A DNA stretch of 64,000 bases, from positions 1,550,001 to 1,614,000 of the forward strand of contig NZ_CP104003.1 of assembly GCF_025231485.1 (NCBI RefSeq). Direction: 5' to 3'. Below the pieces are notes generated by a model. It was not told where the DNA came from and did no database searches. It saw only the letters and a program-made list of their open reading frames with translations. The translations under genes were made by a program, and so were the position numbers. Every line of letters starts with the position of its first letter. Position 1 is the first letter of the stretch. Of this stretch, positions 25,748 through 34,671 are shown piece by piece. The stretch comes from Salinirubellus salinus. GTDB taxonomy: Archaea; Halobacteriota; Halobacteria; Halobacteriales; Haloarculaceae.

Positions 25748-26200
25748 ATGAACGGTACAGGCGAGGTCGTCGCCCTCCACACCGCTCCCGCGCCGGGCGA
25801 ACCGACCGAGGCGCGAGAGACAGTCGAGGTCGTCGCCGGCAAGGGCGTCCGTGGCGACCGGAAGTTCCGCGAGGACGGCGCGGGCCGGGGCGCGGCGCTC
25901 ACGCTCATCGAGGCGGAGGCCGTCGAGGCCGTCGCACGCGAGTACGACGTCGACGTCTCGCTGGCCGACCACCGGCGGAACGTCACCACCCGTGACGCCG
26001 CGCTGAACCACCTCGTCGGCGAGCGCTTCCGCGTCGGCGACGTGGTGTGTGAGGGCGTCCTCCTCTGTGAACCGTGCAGCCACCTCGAGTCGCTCACCGA
26101 GGCGGGCGTCCGCGAGGCGTTCGTCCACCGCGGCGGCCTCCGCGCGGACGTGCTGGAGGGCGGGCGCCTCCGCGTCGGCGACACCCTCGAGCCGCTCTGA
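25748..26200 (+). CDS. MOSC-domain protein
   Basis: A 150-residue single MOSC domain (C-terminal domain of MoCo sulfurase, also in YiiM). Typical segments are GKGVRGDRKFREDGAGRGAALTLIEAEAVEAVAREYDVDV, LADHRRNVTTRDAALNHLVGERFRVGDVVCEGVLLCEPC, then LESLTEAGVREAFVHRGGLRADVLEGGRLRVGD. The conserved Cys in LCEPCSHLE is the expected reactive residue for sulfur or for reduction of N-hydroxylated compounds. It has no N-terminal beta-barrel partner. Role in molybdenum cofactor handling is inferred from the family only. Confidence 0.87.
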   Translation: MNGTGEVVALHTAPAPGEPTEARETVEVVAGKGVRGDRKFREDGAGRGAALTLIEAEAVEAVAREYDVDVSLADHRRNVTTRDAALNHLVGERFRVGDVVCEGVLLCEPCSHLESLTEAGVREAFVHRGGLRADVLEGGRLRVGDTLEPL

Positions 26201-26309
26201 GACGTCGGAACCGTTCGGTCGGTCGGGTGAAACGGATTTCAGTAAGGTCGCCTACAGAAATACCATTCAGATTACACTTATCCCGCTCACGCCCGTCCGT
26301 CTAGCCGTG

Positions 26310-26582
26310 ATGCGACAGAACCCCGGTCAGTTCGCGCCGCGTACCGCCCCGGAGCCCGGCCTCCAGGAGACACTCGTCGGGACGGCGCTGGCACTCGGCC
26401 TGTTCGCCGTCCTGTTCCTCGCGCTGCTGTTCCCCGTCGTCGGGGTGGCCGTGCTCACGGTGTTCCTCGGCGCCGTCCTCGTCCGGGTCGGGGGCACCCG
26501 CTTCCGAGGGGCGGGTGTGGCCCTCCGACGCCGTGGCCGACGTGCCCGCCTCGCCGTCGAACGCTCCCGGACCGGCCCCTGA
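26310..26582 (+). CDS. Small two-span membrane protein
   Basis: A 90-residue protein with a polar start, two hydrophobic segments in tandem (about residues 22-62) and a basic, Arg-rich tail. It follows a promoter-like stretch (ATTACACTTATCCCG near 26271-26285). No family recognised. The Arg-rich tail is unlike most neighbours but is common for the inside face of haloarchaeal membrane proteins. Confidence 0.6.
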   Translation: MRQNPGQFAPRTAPEPGLQETLVGTALALGLFAVLFLALLFPVVGVAVLTVFLGAVLVRVGGTRFRGAGVALRRRGRRARLAVERSRTGP

Positions 26583-26607
26583 GTCGACGCGTGACCCGGC
26601 CGTCGGA

Positions 26608-27513
26608 TCAGCCGCGGAACAGCGCCTCGCAGTGGACGAACTTCGGGTCGAGTTCCGTCCGGGCGTACCGGAGCAGCTCCTCGAACTGCTCGCGGAACCG
26701 CTCGGATCGGAAGTCGTGGTAGTGCAGCGCGAGACAGAACTTCCCCTCGAGCGCGTCGGCCAGCCGGAGTTGGCGTTTCACCCGCGCCAGCCCGGCCGAC
26801 TCGACGAGCGAGACGGCCGTGAACTCCCAGCCACCGTCGACACGGTACGGTTCGGGCCGACTCGCCAGCCCCACCGACCGGTCGCCGATGGCCCACAGCC
26901 GGTAGAGGTCCTGCAGGAACGTGAGTCGCCCGCCCGTCCGGTGGCGGTACTTGAACAGCGCGTCCGCGGCGAACGTCCGGACGACGGCCGGACTCCGCGT
27001 CCGACCCCGGAGCGTGAGGTAGTGGAGGGTCCGCATCCGCTCGCGTTCGAGTGCGCGCGACCCCGCGCTCGAGAGAGCCCCGTCCGGCGGCACGAACACG
27101 TCCACGTCGACGTCGAGCGTCGACTCGAGGTGCTCGCGGCCGTCGACCAGTCGCTCCTGCAGGTCGCCGTGTCTGGCGAACTCCGGGCCAGCGGGAGTGC
27201 GGACGTGGTCGTAGCCGTGCTGGAGGACGGAGTACCGGTCCGCCTCGACACCGTCGCGCAGGTACTCGACGAGCGCCTCGTTGTCCGCGAGCGGGAACCG
27301 CTCGTCCGGGTCCCGGTCGTACCAGTAGTCCTCGGGGACGGCGGGCGACCGGGTCGGGCCGTGCTTCGGCACCACCGCGAGCGACACCGGCAGGTCGTAC
27401 CGGCCCCAGACCCGGTCGAGTTCCTCGGGGTCGGTGTGGTAGTTGGTGTCTGCGTCGCGGATGGCGAACTCGAACATCGGCGTGTTCGGCCTCGCTTCGC
27501 CCACGCCGGACAT
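26608..27513 (-). CDS. Polysaccharide deacetylase-like (DUF2334-type) protein
   Basis: A 301-residue soluble protein with a deacetylase-like TIM-barrel pattern. MFEFAIRDADTNYHTDPEELDRVW carries the first acidic motif, SVLQHGYDHVRTP the His-x-x-x-His-type metal site, and LALHYHDF the last His. The order matches the DUF2334 group of putative polysaccharide deacetylases. It would remove acetyl groups from a surface glycan or its precursor. It is divergent from the GT4 glycosyltransferase at 27614, and the two are likely part of one surface polysaccharide pathway. ATG 27513 is chosen; an alternative start 12 codons later sits directly at MFEFAIRD. Confidence 0.72.
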   Translation of the reverse strand: MSGVGEARPNTPMFEFAIRDADTNYHTDPEELDRVWGRYDLPVSLAVVPKHGPTRSPAVPEDYWYDRDPDERFPLADNEALVEYLRDGVEADRYSVLQHGYDHVRTPAGPEFARHGDLQERLVDGREHLESTLDVDVDVFVPPDGALSSAGSRALERERMRTLHYLTLRGRTRSPAVVRTFAADALFKYRHRTGGRLTFLQDLYRLWAIGDRSVGLASRPEPYRVDGGWEFTAVSLVESAGLARVKRQLRLADALEGKFCLALHYHDFRSERFREQFEELLRYARTELDPKFVHCEALFRG

Positions 27514-27613
27514 GAAGGTTGAGGAACCGCGCTCGGACGGGGGGCGGCTCCGAGTCCCCACCACGCGACCCGAACCCGCGGCTTTTTGTCGGGGCGTTCC
27601 GACCCCGAGACCG

Positions 27614-28768
27614 ATGGACGACTCGCTCCCCGGCGTCTGTGTCGTCACCCACCCGCTGTCGGCCGCCGGGGAGAACGCCACCCGTTCGCTGCTCGACATC
27701 CTGAGCGCGATCACGACCGTCACACTGGTGACCGCCGACCTCCCGGCCGACTCCGAGATACGCGGCCGTCACGAACTCGTCGAACTCACGCGCGAGGGTG
27801 TCGGCGACAGCGTCCCCGTCGCCGCCGCCCGATTCGTGCTGAACCAGCTCCGGATGTGTCGGGTCCTGCTCGGTCGGGACGAACCAGTCGTGCTGTTCTA
27901 CGGCGCCACCGCCTACCTCCTGCCGATGGTCGTCGCGCGCCTCGTCGGAAAGACCGTCCTCGTCGAACCCCGCGGTGACGTGCCGCTCACGCTGCGGCTC
28001 GACTGGGAGCGTCGGATGCCCGCTCCGCTCGCCCGCTTCCTCGCCGGGCTCGTGCGGGCGCTCGAACGCACCGGCTTCGCCGTCGCCGACGGCGTCGTCA
28101 CCTACACGCCGAACATGGCCCGCCAGCTCGGGCTGGACCCCGAGGCCCCCGGCGTCTACCCGGACGGTGCCCGCTACGTCCGGACCGAGACGTTCACCGT
28201 CGAGACGCCCTACGCCGAGCGACCGAATCGGGTGGGCTTCCTCGGCCGTCTCGCCGAGGAGAAGGGCATCCGCGACCTCGCGGCCGTCGCGAAGCGCCTC
28301 CCCGAGGACGTGACGTTCACCTTCGTCGGCGACGGTCCCCTCGCCGACTGGCTCCGCGAGGAACTCGCGGACGAGATCGCCGCGGGGCGAGTGGAGCTGC
28401 GCGGCTGGGTCGACCACGACGAGGTGCCCGCCGAACTCAACCGCCTGCGACTGCTGGTGATGCCCTCCTCGCCCACCGAGGGTCTGCCGACCACGATTCT
28501 GGAGGCGATGGCCTGCGGGACGCCCGCGTTCGCCACGCCCGTCTCCGGCGTCCCCGACGTTGTCCGTGACGGCCAGTTCGGGTTCCTGATGGAGGAGACG
28601 GCACCCGACGCCATCGCCGCCGAGGTAGTGCGTCTCCTCGCCGAGGAGGACCTCGAGGGGGTCAGCGCGAACGCGCGAGGGTTCCTCGAACGACAGTTCA
28701 GTTTCGAGGCGGCCACGGACCGCTACACGGCGATACTCCGAGCGGCTGGGACTCGGGCGAACGCCTAA
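27614..28768 (+). CDS. Family 4 glycosyltransferase
   Basis: A 384-residue GT-B enzyme. The N-terminal acceptor domain begins DDSLPGVCVVTHPLSAAGENATRSLLDIL. The C-terminal donor domain has NRVGFLGRLAEEKGIRDLAAVAKRLPEDVTFTFVGDGPL, then the nucleotide-binding EGLPTTILEAMACGTPAFATPVSGVPDVV with the E-x7-E pattern of retaining GT4 enzymes. It adds a sugar from NDP-sugar to a lipid-linked or polysaccharide acceptor at the membrane face. ATG 27614 is internal to a longer open frame, but the upstream 57 codons are Arg/Pro-rich and overlap the divergent gene antisense. Confidence 0.88.
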   Translation: MDDSLPGVCVVTHPLSAAGENATRSLLDILSAITTVTLVTADLPADSEIRGRHELVELTREGVGDSVPVAAARFVLNQLRMCRVLLGRDEPVVLFYGATAYLLPMVVARLVGKTVLVEPRGDVPLTLRLDWERRMPAPLARFLAGLVRALERTGFAVADGVVTYTPNMARQLGLDPEAPGVYPDGARYVRTETFTVETPYAERPNRVGFLGRLAEEKGIRDLAAVAKRLPEDVTFTFVGDGPLADWLREELADEIAAGRVELRGWVDHDEVPAELNRLRLLVMPSSPTEGLPTTILEAMACGTPAFATPVSGVPDVVRDGQFGFLMEETAPDAIAAEVVRLLAEEDLEGVSANARGFLERQFSFEAATDRYTAILRAAGTRANA

Positions 28769-28792
28769 GACCCGGCGCCTCCACCGCCCGCC

Positions 28793-29365
28793 ATGGCACA
28801 CCTACGAGACGACGCCCTCGGCGAGTTCGAGGTGCCGGACTACGAGGACCTGCCGGAAGACCTGCAAGCGCGCATCGACGAGGAGTCCGAACGCGCCGGC
28901 TTCACGCCCAACGTGTTCTCCGCGATGGCGCGCCGGCCCAGCCAGTTCCGTGCGTTCTTCGACTACCACGACGCGCTGGTCGAGGAGTCACCGCTCGAAC
29001 GTCACGAGATCGAGATGCTCGTCGTGGTCACCTCGGGGGTGAACGGCTGTCTCTACTGCGTCGTCGCGCACGGCGCGCTCGTCCGGGTGTACGCGAAGGA
29101 CCCCAAGCTCGCCGACCAGTTGGCGACGAACTGGCGGACCGCCGACCTCTCGCCCCGCCACGAGGCGATGTGTGCGTTCGCCGAGCAACTCACGGCCGAC
29201 CCGGCGAGCGTGAGCCACGCGGAGATGGAGGCCCTGCGCGAGCACTTCACCGACGAGGAGATCTGGGACATCGCCACCACGGTGGGGTTCTACAACCTCT
29301 CGAACCGGCTGGCGACGGCGTTCGACATGCGACCCAACGAGGAGTTCTACGCGATGGGTCGGTAG
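28793..29365 (+). CDS. AhpD-like carboxymuconolactone decarboxylase-family peroxidase
   Basis: A 190-residue helical protein of the peroxidase-related AhpD-like group. ERHEIEMLVVVTSGVNGCLYCVVAHGALVRVY holds the E-x-x-C-x-x-C-x-x-x-H active-site pattern, with both Cys and the His kept. The C-terminal half (TDEEIWDIATTVGFYNLSNRLATAFDMRPNEEFYAMG) is a family hallmark. It probably reduces alkyl hydroperoxides with a dithiol partner. ATG 28793 lies 24 bases after the glycosyltransferase stop, so it may be read from the same mRNA, though the functions are unrelated. Confidence 0.87.
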   Translation: MAHLRDDALGEFEVPDYEDLPEDLQARIDEESERAGFTPNVFSAMARRPSQFRAFFDYHDALVEESPLERHEIEMLVVVTSGVNGCLYCVVAHGALVRVYAKDPKLADQLATNWRTADLSPRHEAMCAFAEQLTADPASVSHAEMEALREHFTDEEIWDIATTVGFYNLSNRLATAFDMRPNEEFYAMGR

Positions 29366-29390
29366 GTCCGAAAGCCCACGAGCCGAACGA

Positions 29391-29404
29391 CTTAGGAATC
29401 CAAA
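29391..29404. promoter_or_regulatory. Copy 1 of shared copper-block element (CTTAGGAATCCAAA)
   Basis: This 14-mer lies 17-30 bases before ATG 29421 of the Lrp-TRASH gene, overlapping where its TATA box would be. It resembles the elements at 30400-30413 and 30617-30630; the three agree with CTT(A/C)(A/G)GAATC(C/G)AA(A/T). Confidence 0.45.
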
Positions 29405-29420
29405 GCGACTAGCGTCGAGT

Positions 29421-30008
29421 ATGCGCGAACTCGACGCCACCGACCGCGAGATACTCTCGCTCCTGCTCGAGGACGGCCGCCGGCCCTGGGCCGACATCGC
29501 GGAACACGTCGACCTCTCGGCGCCCGCCGTCGCCGACCGCGTGGAGCGACTGCGCGAGGTGGGCGTGGTCCGCGGGTTCAGCGTCGACCTCGACCGGAGC
29601 CGGCTCCGGGAAGGGGTGGAGGTGCTCGTCGAACTGACGACCGAACCGGGCGAGACCGAACGCGTCCGGGCGGCCACGAGCGGTCTCGACGGCGTCGAGC
29701 ACGTCTTCACCACCGCGGGCGGCGGCGTCGTCCTCACCGGCACCTTCCCGGCCGACGTCGACGCCCACCTGGCGAGCGAGGTGCCGATGGACGCCGTGCG
29801 CGAGTACGAGGTGCGACTACTGACCGACGTGGCGTGGCACCCGTCGCTCGGCGAGGCGAAACTGGGGTTGCCCTGCGCGGAGTGCGAGAACACCGTCACG
29901 AGCGAGGGCGTCACGGCGACGCTCGGCGGTGAGACGTACGCCTTCTGCTGTTCGTCCTGCAAGAGTCAGTTCGAGGAGCGCTACGAGCGACTGGCGGAGG
30001 GTGCCTAG
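29421..30008 (+). CDS. Lrp/AsnC-family regulator with C-terminal TRASH domain (copper-responsive type)
   Basis: A 195-residue regulator. Residues 1-60 are an AsnC winged helix ([53 protein letters not shown]). A divergent ligand-like domain follows to about 140. The C-terminus has [12 protein letters not shown] and [17 protein letters not shown], the Cys-rich TRASH fold that senses metal. The same architecture in Halobacterium (VNG1179C) controls a copper P-type ATPase. The neighbouring SHOCT and copper ATPase genes make a copper regulon likely here too. A shared 14-mer occurs in front of this gene, the SHOCT gene and the ATPase gene, suggesting that this protein binds it. Its stop is immediately followed by the stop of the convergent SHOCT gene. 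Confidence 0.88.
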   Translation: MRELDATDREILSLLLEDGRRPWADIAEHVDLSAPAVADRVERLREVGVVRGFSVDLDRSRLREGVEVLVELTTEPGETERVRAATSGLDGVEHVFTTAGGGVVLTGTFPADVDAHLASEVPMDAVREYEVRLLTDVAWHPSLGEAKLGLPCAECENTVTSEGVTATLGGETYAFCCSSCKSQFEERYERLAEGA

Positions 30009-30362
30009 TCAGTTCTCCAGGGTCTCGCGACGACGACGGAACTCCTCCTCGTCTATCTCGCCGGCGGCGTATCGCTCGCGGAGTCGTTTGAGGGCGGTGT
30101 CGCCGCCGTCGTCACCACGCCGCACGAGGAGCAGGCCCAGGAACGGGAGGAGGACGATGGCGAGGAGTCCGCCCAGCATCCAGAGCCAGCCGAGACCCAC
30201 GCCCCACCAGCTGCCGTCGTGCATCCCGAAGGTGCCTTCGTGGTGGTGGCGTCCGTCGTCGCCGCCGTGGGCGGCGGCCCCGCCGGTGGCGAGGCCGACC
30301 GCCAGCACCACGAGCCCTACCGCAGCCAGGACACCGACCCGGTGCCGATTCCGTGCGGTCAT
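30009..30362 (-). CDS. SHOCT-domain membrane protein
   Basis: A 117-residue protein. It has an N-terminal signal or membrane segment ([25 protein letters not shown]), a His/Gly/Trp-rich external stretch ([23 protein letters not shown]), a second span, and a C-terminal SHOCT motif ([27 protein letters not shown]). The His and Met cluster between the spans could bind copper. It is divergent from the CopA gene and convergent with the Lrp-TRASH regulator, and its upstream region carries the shared copper-block element, so I infer a role in copper handling. Confidence 0.82.
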   Translation of the reverse strand: MTARNRHRVGVLAAVGLVVLAVGLATGGAAAHGGDDGRHHHEGTFGMHDGSWWGVGLGWLWMLGGLLAIVLLPFLGLLLVRRGDDGGDTALKRLRERYAAGEIDEEEFRRRRETLEN

Positions 30363-30399
30363 GGCTAGTGGTACGCACTGCCCGTTCAGTGGTGTTACG

Positions 30400-30413
30400 C
30401 TTCAGAATCGAAA
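30400..30413. promoter_or_regulatory. Copy 2 of shared copper-block element (CTTCAGAATCGAAA)
   Basis: Lies about 40-50 bases upstream of ATG 30362 of the SHOCT gene. It differs from copy 3 at two of 14 positions and contains an imperfect TTC/GAA inverted pair. Confidence 0.5.
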
Positions 30414-30616
30414 GTCGGGGTGCGGGCCGGTCGGCTCGGGCGGTGACCTCGTGGGCGGCGGCGGCGACGGCCGCGACGAGCAGGCCGACGTCGGCTCCCC
30501 CCTCGACGGTCGCCGCACAGCCAGTACCGCTCGTGCCGGCGACGGGCAGCGGGACGCTCGTGCCTGCTGGTGCGGCCGCGACCCACCCGCCGGGGTCGAC
30601 ACGGGCGGCCGTTCGA

Positions 30617-30630
30617 CTTCGGAATCGAAT
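30617..30630. promoter_or_regulatory. Copy 3 of shared copper-block element (CTTCGGAATCGAAT)
   Basis: Lies about 70 bases before ATG 30700 of the copper ATPase. TTCG and CGAA form a perfect inverted pair around GAAT, as expected for a dimeric regulator. Confidence 0.5.
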
Positions 30631-30699
30631 TTCTCGGCCGAGTTCGACGTTCGTTCCGAAAGCAGAAACCGAATCAACCAGGCACCCCTCTCTAGACCT

Positions 30700-33333
30700 A
30701 TGAGCGAGCGCACCAGACGCGAGCGGGTGGCCATCTCCGGGATGTCCTGCGCCAACTGCTCGCAGACGGTCTCCGAGGCGGTGGCGGGTCTCGACGGGGT
30801 GAGCGACGTCTCGGTCAACTTCGCCACCGACGAGGGGACGGTCGAGTACGACCCGGATCGGACCTCGCTGGCCGAGATATTCGGCGCCATCGAGGGAGCC
30901 GGCTACGACCCCGTCACCGACTCCGTGTCCGTCGCCATCTCCGACATGCACTGTGCGAACTGCGCGACGACGAACGAGGACGCCCTGCTGGCGCTCCCCG
31001 GCGTCGTCCACGCGGACGTGAACTACGCCACCGACGAGGCCACCGTCGTCTACAACCCCGAGTCCGTGGCCCTCTCGGACCTCTACGACGCCATCGAGGG
31101 GGCCGGCTACACCCCCGTCCGCGAGCACGACGAGAGCGGCGACGGCGGGACGGCCGACGGGTCCGGCGACGGCGCCCGCGAGACGGCCAGGAAGGGCGAG
31201 ATCAGCCGGCAGTTACGGCTCACCCTGTTCGGCGCGGCGCTCTCGGTGCCCCTGCTGGCCATCATGGTGGGCCACCTGTTCGCGCCGGACCTCGTCCCCG
31301 ACACGGTGTTCGGCGTCGACTTCGGCTGGGTGTCGTTCGCACTCGCGACGCCCGTCTACGTCGTCCTCGGTCGCGAGTTCCTCGAGAACTCCTACACCGC
31401 CGTCGTGAGGAACCGGCGGGCGAACATGGACGTGCTCATCGCGCTCGGGTCGACGACGGCCTACGGCTACAGCGTCGTCTCGCTGGTCGGTCTGCTCCCC
31501 GGTGCCGGGCTCTACTTCGACACGGCCGCGTTCATCCTCGTGTTCATCACGCTCGGGAACTACCTCGAGGCCCGCTCGAAGGGGCAGGCCGGCGAGGCGC
31601 TCCGGAAACTGCTGGAGATGGAGGCCGACGAGGCCACCCTCGTCCGCGACGACGGGACCGAGGAGGCCGTCCCTCTCGACGAGGTGCAGGTCGGCGACCG
31701 GATGAAGGTCCGGCCCGGCGAGCAGATCCCGACGGACGGTGTCGTGGTCGAGGGCCAGAGCGCGGTCGACGAGTCGATGGTCACCGGCGAGTCCGTCCCC
31801 GTCGAGAAGACCGAGGGCGACGAGGTCGTCGGGTCGACCATCAACGAGAACGGCGTCCTCGTCGTGGAGGCGACGAAGGTCGGGAAGGACACGGCGCTCC
31901 AGCAGATCGTCCAGACCGTCAAGGAGGCCCAGTCCCGCCAGCCCGAGATACAGAACCTCGCCGACCGCATCTCGGCGTACTTCGTCCCCGCGGTCATCGT
32001 GAACGCGGTGTTCTGGGCCACCGTCTGGTACGCCTTCCCCGAGTTCCTCGCGGGCGTCGTCGGGGCGCTCCCGCTCTGGGGACTGGTCGCGGGCGGCCCG
32101 GGCGCCATCACGGTGTTCGAGTTCTCCATCGTCGTGTTCGCCTCGGCCGTCCTCATCGCCTGTCCGTGTGCGCTCGGCCTCGCCACCCCCGCAGCCACGA
32201 TGGTCGGGACCACCATCGGCGCCGGCAACGGCGTCCTGTTCAAGGGCGGTGACATCCTCGAACGCGCGAAGGACGTCGACACGGTCGTCTTCGACAAGAC
32301 GGGCACGCTGACGAAGGGCGAGATGGAACTGACAGACGTGGTCGCCATCGACGCGGCGATGCCGGACGGGGGGCAACTGGAGCCGCCCGAGACACTCACC
32401 GAGGAGGACGTGCTCCGCCTCGCCGCGAGCGCCGAGTTCGACAGCGAACACCCGCTCGCGCAGGCCATCGTCGAGGGCGCCCGCGAGCGTGGCCTCGACG
32501 TCTCCCCGGCCGACTCGTTCGAGAACGTCCCCGGCCACGGTGTCCGGGCCACGGTGGACGTCTCCGGCTTCGCCGGCGGCTCGTCGGACGGGCCCGACGG
32601 TGGCCGCGAGGTGCTGGTCGGGAACCGGAAACTGCTCCGTGACCACGGCGTGGACCCCGACCCCGCCGCGGAGGCGATGGAACGCCTCGAACGCGAGGGG
32701 AAGACCGCGATGCTCGTCGCCGTCGACGGCCGCATCGCCGGCGTCGTCGCCGACGCGGACACCGTCAAGGAGAGCGCGAAGCAGGCGGTGAGCGAACTCC
32801 GCGAGCGTGGCCTCGACGTGATGATGATCACGGGCGACAACGAGCGGACCGCCCACGCCGTCGCCGAGCAGGTCGGCATCGACCCCGAGAACGTCCGGGC
32901 GGAGGTGCTCCCCGAGGACAAGTCCGACGCCGTCGAGGCCATCCAGGCGGAGGGCCGCAAGGCCATGATGGTCGGCGACGGGGTCAACGACGCGCCCGCG
33001 CTCGCCGTGGCCTACGTCGGGACGGCCATCGGGAGTGGCACCGACGTGGCCATCGAGGCGGCCGACGTCACCCTGATGCGGGACGACCCGCTCGACGTCG
33101 TGAAGGCCATCCGCATCTCGGACGCCACGCTCCAGAAGATACGCCAGAACCTCGTCTGGGCGCTCGGCTACAACACCGCGATGATTCCGCTGGCCTCGCT
33201 CGGCCTGCTCCAGCCCGTGCTCGCCGCGGGCGCGATGGCCCTCTCGTCGGTGTCGGTGCTGTCGAACAGCCTGCTGTTCCGGCGATACACGCCGGACCAC
33301 GACTACCGGCTGCTCGGCTTCCTCCGGCGATAA
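30700..33333 (+). CDS. copA: Copper-exporting P1B-type ATPase
   Basis: An 877-residue P1B ATPase. Two HMA metal-binding domains come first, with GMSCANC (Cys17, Cys20) and DMHCANC (Cys85, Cys88). Then come a charged linker, eight spans, the actuator TGESVPVEK, the transport site [11 protein letters not shown] (CPC, the copper/silver type), [10 protein letters not shown], the ATP-site SEHPLAQAI and [12 protein letters not shown]. The C-terminal spans hold YN and MxxSS-type residues ([20 protein letters not shown]), typical of Cu(I) pumps. It exports Cu(I) from the cytoplasm. ATG 30700 precedes the first HMA; the open frame upstream is non-coding. An Lrp-TRASH regulator and a SHOCT protein lie next to it. 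Confidence 0.93.
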   Translation: MSERTRRERVAISGMSCANCSQTVSEAVAGLDGVSDVSVNFATDEGTVEYDPDRTSLAEIFGAIEGAGYDPVTDSVSVAISDMHCANCATTNEDALLALPGVVHADVNYATDEATVVYNPESVALSDLYDAIEGAGYTPVREHDESGDGGTADGSGDGARETARKGEISRQLRLTLFGAALSVPLLAIMVGHLFAPDLVPDTVFGVDFGWVSFALATPVYVVLGREFLENSYTAVVRNRRANMDVLIALGSTTAYGYSVVSLVGLLPGAGLYFDTAAFILVFITLGNYLEARSKGQAGEALRKLLEMEADEATLVRDDGTEEAVPLDEVQVGDRMKVRPGEQIPTDGVVVEGQSAVDESMVTGESVPVEKTEGDEVVGSTINENGVLVVEATKVGKDTALQQIVQTVKEAQSRQPEIQNLADRISAYFVPAVIVNAVFWATVWYAFPEFLAGVVGALPLWGLVAGGPGAITVFEFSIVVFASAVLIACPCALGLATPAATMVGTTIGAGNGVLFKGGDILERAKDVDTVVFDKTGTLTKGEMELTDVVAIDAAMPDGGQLEPPETLTEEDVLRLAASAEFDSEHPLAQAIVEGARERGLDVSPADSFENVPGHGVRATVDVSGFAGGSSDGPDGGREVLVGNRKLLRDHGVDPDPAAEAMERLEREGKTAMLVAVDGRIAGVVADADTVKESAKQAVSELRERGLDVMMITGDNERTAHAVAEQVGIDPENVRAEVLPEDKSDAVEAIQAEGRKAMMVGDGVNDAPALAVAYVGTAIGSGTDVAIEAADVTLMRDDPLDVVKAIRISDATLQKIRQNLVWALGYNTAMIPLASLGLLQPVLAAGAMALSSVSVLSNSLLFRRYTPDHDYRLLGFLRR

Positions 33334-33420
33334 CCGACCGCCCACGCGGTCACACCCGCGCCGTCGGTGGCCGTGGTACTGCGTCACGCGTGACTTTCTT
33401 CGCACGTTCGCCCCTACCGT

Positions 33421-34500
33421 GTGTGTGAACGATTCGTCTCTCTCGTCCCGCCACGGGTGGTCCGGTCGGTGACCACACTCGTCTCGGCGCTCCGGGACCG
33501 CCTCTCGGTCGGTGCTCGGTACCGCGATGCGGCCCTGTTCGTCCTGCTCGCGGCCCTGTTCGGCATCTCGTTCGTCGCCATCAAGACCGGCCTGCGCGAG
33601 TTGCCGCCGGTGTTCTTCGCCGGTCTCCGGTTCGACGTGGCAGCCCTCGTCCTGCTGGCGTCCCTCGCGGCGACCCGCCCACGGCACGAGTGGCTCCCGC
33701 AGAGCCGGCGTGACCTCGCCGGCATCGCCGTCGCCGGGGCGTTCCTCATCGCGCTGAACAACGGCCTCCTGTTCGTCGGGCAGGGGCCGACCACGCCCGC
33801 GGCGGCGTCGGTGATGTACGGCCTGAATCCCATCCTCGCGCCGGTGTTCGCGTGGGCGCTGCTGGGCCAGCGACTCTCGAAGGTGGGCGCGCTCGGCATC
33901 GGCGTCGCCCTCGCTGGCGTCGTGATAATCGTCCAGCCCTCCCCCGAGGCGTTCGCGGGCGGTGACGAGGTCGTGGGACAGCTGCTCGTCCTCGGCGCGG
34001 CCGCCGCGGTGGCGCTCGGGAGCGTCTCGCTCCGTCGCGTCGAACCCAGCCTGAACAGCCTCCCCGTCACCGCGTGGGCGATGGCGCTCGGCGCGGTCCT
34101 CCTCCACGGGGCGAGCGCGGCGATGGGTGAGGCGACCGGGCCGTTGCTGGCGGTGGACACGCTGACCGTCCTCAGCGTCCTCTCCATCGCTCTCCCCTCG
34201 ACCGCGCTCGCCTACCCCATCTACTTCGGTCTCATCCGCCGCGTGGGACCGGTCCGGGCGAACCTCGTCGCCTACGCGATGCCGGTGTTCGCGGCCTTGA
34301 CCGGATTCGTGCTCCTCCGTTCGCCCATCGACGCGACCACCGTCGTCGGCTTCTTCGTCGTCTTCGCCGGGTTCGCGCTGGTCGAACGGCGCGTCATCCG
34401 CGAGGAGCTCAAGCAGGTGTTCGAGACGGAGTCCGGACCCGCCTCGACGGTCGCCGACGGCGGAGGCGACGACCATTCGGACGCGCCTTGTGACGACTGA
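33421..34500 (+). CDS. EamA/DMT-family transporter
   Basis: A 359-residue membrane protein with ten predicted spans in two EamA repeats. Repeat one includes LAALFGISFVAIKTGLRELPPVFFAGLRFDVAALVLLA; repeat two begins near LLVLGAAAAVALGSVSLRRVEPS. The motif pair of Pro- and Gly-rich ends (PTTPAAASVMYGLNPILAPVFAWALLGQRLS) is characteristic. Family members export amino acids, nucleotides or drugs; the substrate here is unknown. The start is uncertain: GTG 33421 gives a 30-residue polar leader, while a GTG near 33469 starts closer to the first span. The C-terminus is acidic. A 34-bp repeat begins just before its stop. Confidence 0.83.
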   Translation: MCERFVSLVPPRVVRSVTTLVSALRDRLSVGARYRDAALFVLLAALFGISFVAIKTGLRELPPVFFAGLRFDVAALVLLASLAATRPRHEWLPQSRRDLAGIAVAGAFLIALNNGLLFVGQGPTTPAAASVMYGLNPILAPVFAWALLGQRLSKVGALGIGVALAGVVIIVQPSPEAFAGGDEVVGQLLVLGAAAAVALGSVSLRRVEPSLNSLPVTAWAMALGAVLLHGASAAMGEATGPLLAVDTLTVLSVLSIALPSTALAYPIYFGLIRRVGPVRANLVAYAMPVFAALTGFVLLRSPIDATTVVGFFVVFAGFALVERRVIREELKQVFETESGPASTVADGGGDDHSDAPCDD

Positions 34501-34634
34501 CGGGGTCGCCGTCGTGACAACCGGCGTCGACTGACGAGGTCGCCGTCGTGACAACCGGCGTCGACTGACGAGGTCGCCGTCGTGACAACCGGCGTCGACT
34601 GACGAGGTCGCCGTCGTGACAACCGGCGACGACC
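34499..34634. repeat. Four tandem 34-bp repeats
   Basis: A 34-base unit is repeated at 34499-34532, 34533-34566, 34567-34600 and 34601-34634. Units 2 and 3 are identical, unit 1 has one change (GACGGGG for GACGAGG), and unit 4 diverges in its last few bases. Each unit contains CGCCG and CGGCG arms 10 bases apart, so each could form a small hairpin. There are no spacers, so it is not a CRISPR array. It lies between the convergent EamA and HMG-CoA reductase genes and starts at the last two bases of the EamA stop. Confidence 0.9.
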
Positions 34635-34671
34635 GAGCGGAGAGCGTGAGAAGGTCGCGGTCCGTCTGCGT

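Larger units (their letters stand above)
30363..30699. other. Divergent regulatory gap of the copper block
   Basis: A 337-base gap with no credible protein gene; the open frames are Arg-rich shadows. It holds two copies of the shared element at 30400-30413 and 30617-30630, near the starts of the SHOCT and CopA genes respectively. It also has a third partial motif, TTCCGAAAGCAGAAACCG, near 30654-30671. No clear TATA box is visible. Confidence 0.55.

Noticed and set aside
30395-30890. Small genes in the gap before copA
   Set aside because: The open frames are Arg/Ser-rich, lack starts with promoters, and one overlaps the first HMA domain antisense.
31213-34554. Open frame of 1113 codons antisense to copA and the EamA gene
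   Set aside because: Antisense shadow; both genes on the plus strand have full sets of family motifs.
34499-34634. CRISPR array
   Set aside because: The 34-bp units are directly adjacent with no spacers, only four copies exist, and no cas gene is in the window.
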